Shown one piece after another: positions 5,226-7,528 of a DNA stretch of 7,528 bases. The position numbers and the translations under genes were made by a program. Source of the DNA: Tateyamaria sp. GTDB taxonomy: Bacteria; Pseudomonadota; Alphaproteobacteria; Rhodobacterales; Rhodobacteraceae. The stretch's first letter is position 1. Every line of letters begins with the position of its first letter. The DNA is taken from assembly GCA_018668195.1 (NCBI GenBank), contig JABITU010000018.1:1-7528 (forward strand). Reading direction: 5' to 3'. Under the pieces are notes generated by a model, which saw nothing but the letters and a program-made list of their open reading frames with translations, was not told the origin of the DNA and did no database searches.

Positions 5226-7367
5226 TCAGCCCACTGCGTTCGCCTTGTCAGCAACCGGGATCTTTAAGCGATGCCGCTTAATCGCGGCAACATCACTTTC
5301 CGCTTCTAGCGCAGCCATCAAACTGTGCAAATGCTGAGCGTCGCGCAGTTCTACATTAATCAGCAAACGGTAAAAGTCGGGTTTGCGATCCATAAACTCA
5401 AGATTTGAGATGTTAGCCTTTGTCTCTCCAATCAATGTACAAATCCGTCCCAGAACGCCTGCATCGTTGCCGATGGTCAAATCAAGGGTCGCACCATAAA
5501 TCGCAGGGTGAGTACCATCGCGCCAATGCAGATCAAGCCACCGATCTGGCTGGTCTTCGTATTCAGCAAGACGCGCGCAGTCGATGGCATGTACAACGAC
5601 GCCTTGCCCCCGGAATGTGATGCCGACAATGCGTTCTCCGGGGACTGGCTGGCAACAGGTTGCGCGTTGAAACGACTGGCCCGTGCCAAGCCCAATGACA
5701 GCGCGACGCGCGTCGACCTCTTTGCCAGCTTTTGGGATCAGGTCGGGATAAATTGATTCAACCACTTCGCGCCCAGTCAATTCGGCAGAGCCGAGCCGGG
5801 CCAGAACCTCGTCAACATTGTTCAGCCGCAACTGTTTGGCGGCTGCCTCAAGCGCCTTGTCCGTAGCTTTCTTGCGCACATGGGCAAAGGCTGACCGGGC
5901 CAGTTCTCGCCCAAGCGTTATAAAACGGCCCCGGTCTTCTTCTCGCATCGAACGGCGAATTGCTGACTTGGCCTTGCCAGTCTTGGCGATCTCAAGCCAC
6001 GTTGCCTGAGGCGTTTGCCCTTCGGCGGTAATGATATCGACAGACTGGCCGTTTTTGACGCGGGTCCACAACGGTACTCGCATACCGTCGATCTTGGCAC
6101 CGACGCAGGCGTTGCCGATACGTGTGTGAATAGCATAGGCAAAGTCGATTGGTGTGGCCCCACGCGGCAATTTGACCACGTCACCCTTGGGTGTAAAACA
6201 AAACACCTGGTCGGAATACATCTCAAGCTTGACTGCTTCCAAGAAATCCTCGTGATCGTCTTCGCCGTCAAACTGTTCGGTAAGTTGCGAAATCCACTTT
6301 GCAGGATCGACTGCAAACGGGTTATTCGAGCGCACGCCATCGCGATAAGACCAATGCGCCGCGACCCCTGTTTCAGCGACATCATGCATTTGGCGCGTCC
6401 GAATCTGAACCTCAACCATTTTGCCATCACGGCCTGACATGGTGGTGTGGATCGATCGATATCCGTTAGATTTAGGTTGGCTGATGTAATCTTTGAAACG
6501 GCCCGGCACAGCGCGCCAGCGCTGGTGGATCACCCCTAATGCACGATAGGTGTCTTCTTCGTTGGCGGTGATAATGCGAAAGCCGTAGATATCACTTAGT
6601 CGGCTAAAGGACTGGTCCTTTTCCTGCATCTTGCGCCAGATCGAATAGGGCTTTTTGGCTCGGCCAAATACTTCTGACGAAATGCCAGCCTTTTCCAATT
6701 CAAACCGCATATCCCCGGTGATCTGTTGAATCACATCACCTGTTTCACGCTGTAACGTAATAAAGCGGCGGATAATTGAGGATCGACCTTCGGGATTGAG
6801 CACCTTGAAAGCTAAATCCTCAAGCTCTTCGCGCATCCATTGCATACCCATCCGTCCAGCCAAAGGGGCGAAGATATCCATAGTCTCGCGAGCCTTTTGC
6901 AACTGTTTATCCGGACGCATCGATCGGATCGTGCGCATGTTGTGCAAACGATCTGCGAGCTTGACCAAGATCACACGCATGTCTTTGGACATCGCCATGA
7001 AAAGCTTGCGGAAATTTTCGGCCTGCTTGGTTTCAACGCTGCTGAGTTGTAGCTTGGTCAACTTGGTCACGCCATCGACCAGTTTGGCAATGTCGTCACC
7101 AAATTTATCAGCGACGACCCCGTAATTTGCTTTGGTGTCTTCTATTGTATCATGCAGCAATGCTGTGATGATCGTGGCATCGTCCAGCTGTTGTTCAGTC
7201 AGGATTGCCGCCACAGCCACGGGATGTGTGAAATACGGCTCGCCAGAATGGCGAAATTGCCCTTGGTGCATTTCATCACCAAAGTCGAAAGCGGCGCCGA
7301 TCAGCGCCGTGTTGGTTTTTGGGTTGTAGTTGCGGACTAATTCGATCAGGTCGTCAACAGTGATCAT
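5226..7367 (-). CDS. rsh: Bifunctional (p)ppGpp synthetase/hydrolase, RelA/SpoT homologue
   Basis: This is the long-form alarmone enzyme (713 residues). It makes pppGpp/ppGpp from ATP and GTP/GDP and hydrolyses it, setting the stringent response. The HD hydrolase domain (about 25-180) is intact: H48, HDTIEDT (72-78) and DRLHNMRT (139-146). The synthetase domain (about 235-345) has SDIYGFRI (258-265), RFKDYI (290-295), NGYRSIHT (301-308) and VEVQIRT (318-324). The RFKD motif, rather than the acidic EFDD form, marks bifunctional enzymes. A TGS domain follows (about 388-447), then a conserved cysteine region CCQPVPGERI (571-580) with C597, and a C-terminal ACT domain (about 626-702). The start is ATG 7367, with AAAGGTG upstream in the 22-base gap after rpoZ. 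Alphaproteobacteria usually carry one such RSH; rpoZ-spoT adjacency is also seen in E. coli. Confidence 0.97.
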   Translation of the reverse strand: MITVDDLIELVRNYNPKTNTALIGAAFDFGDEMHQGQFRHSGEPYFTHPVAVAAILTEQQLDDATIITALLHDTIEDTKANYGVVADKFGDDIAKLVDGVTKLTKLQLSSVETKQAENFRKLFMAMSKDMRVILVKLADRLHNMRTIRSMRPDKQLQKARETMDIFAPLAGRMGMQWMREELEDLAFKVLNPEGRSSIIRRFITLQRETGDVIQQITGDMRFELEKAGISSEVFGRAKKPYSIWRKMQEKDQSFSRLSDIYGFRIITANEEDTYRALGVIHQRWRAVPGRFKDYISQPKSNGYRSIHTTMSGRDGKMVEVQIRTRQMHDVAETGVAAHWSYRDGVRSNNPFAVDPAKWISQLTEQFDGEDDHEDFLEAVKLEMYSDQVFCFTPKGDVVKLPRGATPIDFAYAIHTRIGNACVGAKIDGMRVPLWTRVKNGQSVDIITAEGQTPQATWLEIAKTGKAKSAIRRSMREEDRGRFITLGRELARSAFAHVRKKATDKALEAAAKQLRLNNVDEVLARLGSAELTGREVVESIYPDLIPKAGKEVDARRAVIGLGTGQSFQRATCCQPVPGERIVGITFRGQGVVVHAIDCARLAEYEDQPDRWLDLHWRDGTHPAIYGATLDLTIGNDAGVLGRICTLIGETKANISNLEFMDRKPDFYRLLINVELRDAQHLHSLMAALEAESDVAAIKRHRLKIPVADKANAVG

Positions 7368-7389
7368 TCAGCGCGCACCTTTGGTCGGG

Positions 7390-7528
7390 TCAGCCCTGGC
7401 TTTGAGCCGCCATAAGCTGCCGCAAAAGCATTTCTTCGGACATGCTGTCTTCGTCGGGTTTGTCCTGCTCTGCACCCATAAGAAGGGCCATGGCGTCTTC
7501 TTCGGCTTCGTCAACTTCGATCTGGGTC
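7390..7528 (-). CDS. rpoZ: RNA polymerase omega subunit, C-terminal part (runs off right edge)
   Basis: Only the last 45 residues and the TGA stop (7392-7390) are in the window; the N-terminal core lies beyond the right edge. The peptide is acidic and contains IEVDEAEEDAMALLMGAEQD, DEDSMSEEMLLRQLM and ends AAQSQG. This matches the extended C-terminal tail of omega in Rhodobacterales as I recall it. Omega assists folding and assembly of the beta' subunit, and in some bacteria forms part of a ppGpp site. Its stop is 22 bases from the rsh start on the same strand, the classic rpoZ-rsh pairing, so both are likely in one transcript. Confidence 0.88.
   Translation of the reverse strand, partial: TQIEVDEAEEDAMALLMGAEQDKPDEDSMSEEMLLRQLMAAQSQG

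Noticed and set aside
5918..6430. 170-residue minus-strand open frame inside rsh
   Set aside because: It is in another frame of the rsh gene, whose protein is continuous and complete there.
1..7528. Mobile elements, CRISPR arrays, tRNA/rRNA genes, phage or defence genes
   Set aside because: No spaced repeat arrays, transposase-like proteins, terminal repeats or tRNA-like folds were seen; gene order is the ordinary conserved housekeeping arrangement.

Overview
The window is a nearly gap-free stretch of conserved chromosomal genes, all on the minus strand, so transcription runs from high to low coordinates. The order in that direction is rpoZ (C-terminal end) - rsh (relA/spoT) - DUF2062 membrane protein - pdxJ - Dabb-fold protein - acpS - lepB - rnc - era - DUF1491 protein (N-terminal end). 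This order, the protein sequences (for example the RpoZ tail, the DUF1491 start and an RNase III signature with Gln in the first acidic position) and the moderate GC content point to an alphaproteobacterium, most likely Rhodobacterales (Roseobacter group). The taxonomic call rests on recognising the families, not on a search.

Layout. At 7390-7528 is the end of the RNA polymerase omega subunit. After 22 bases comes a 713-residue bifunctional (p)ppGpp synthetase/hydrolase (5226-7367). After another 29 bases comes a DUF2062 membrane protein that appears to start at TTG (4519-5196). A 112-base gap precedes pdxJ (vitamin B6 synthesis), a small Dabb-family gene and acpS (holo-ACP synthase). These three are locked together by 4-base start/stop overlaps (ATGA, GTGA). 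A 317-base gap (2619-2935), the only sizeable non-coding stretch, holds a candidate promoter for the next block, a perfect 7-bp inverted repeat and a second small hairpin. Then come lepB (signal peptidase I), rnc (RNase III) and era (ribosome-assembly GTPase), again joined by GTGA and ATGA overlaps. After 60 bases follows the start of a DUF1491 gene that runs off the left edge.

How the genes fit together. The first block couples an RNA polymerase subunit to the alarmone enzyme. The middle block carries cofactor steps: pyridoxine phosphate for PLP and phosphopantetheinylation of acyl carrier protein. The last block covers protein export (LepB), rRNA/dsRNA processing (RNase III) and 30S maturation (Era). 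It is a growth and translation housekeeping cluster.

I see no mobile element, CRISPR array, tRNA/rRNA, phage gene or defence system, and no convincing undescribed multi-gene system. The points most worth checking are the acpS-lepB intergenic region (promoter, palindrome, possible small ORF), the tightly coupled Dabb gene between pdxJ and acpS, and the start codons of rnc (GTG), acpS (GTG), DUF2062 (TTG) and DUF1491 (GTG).
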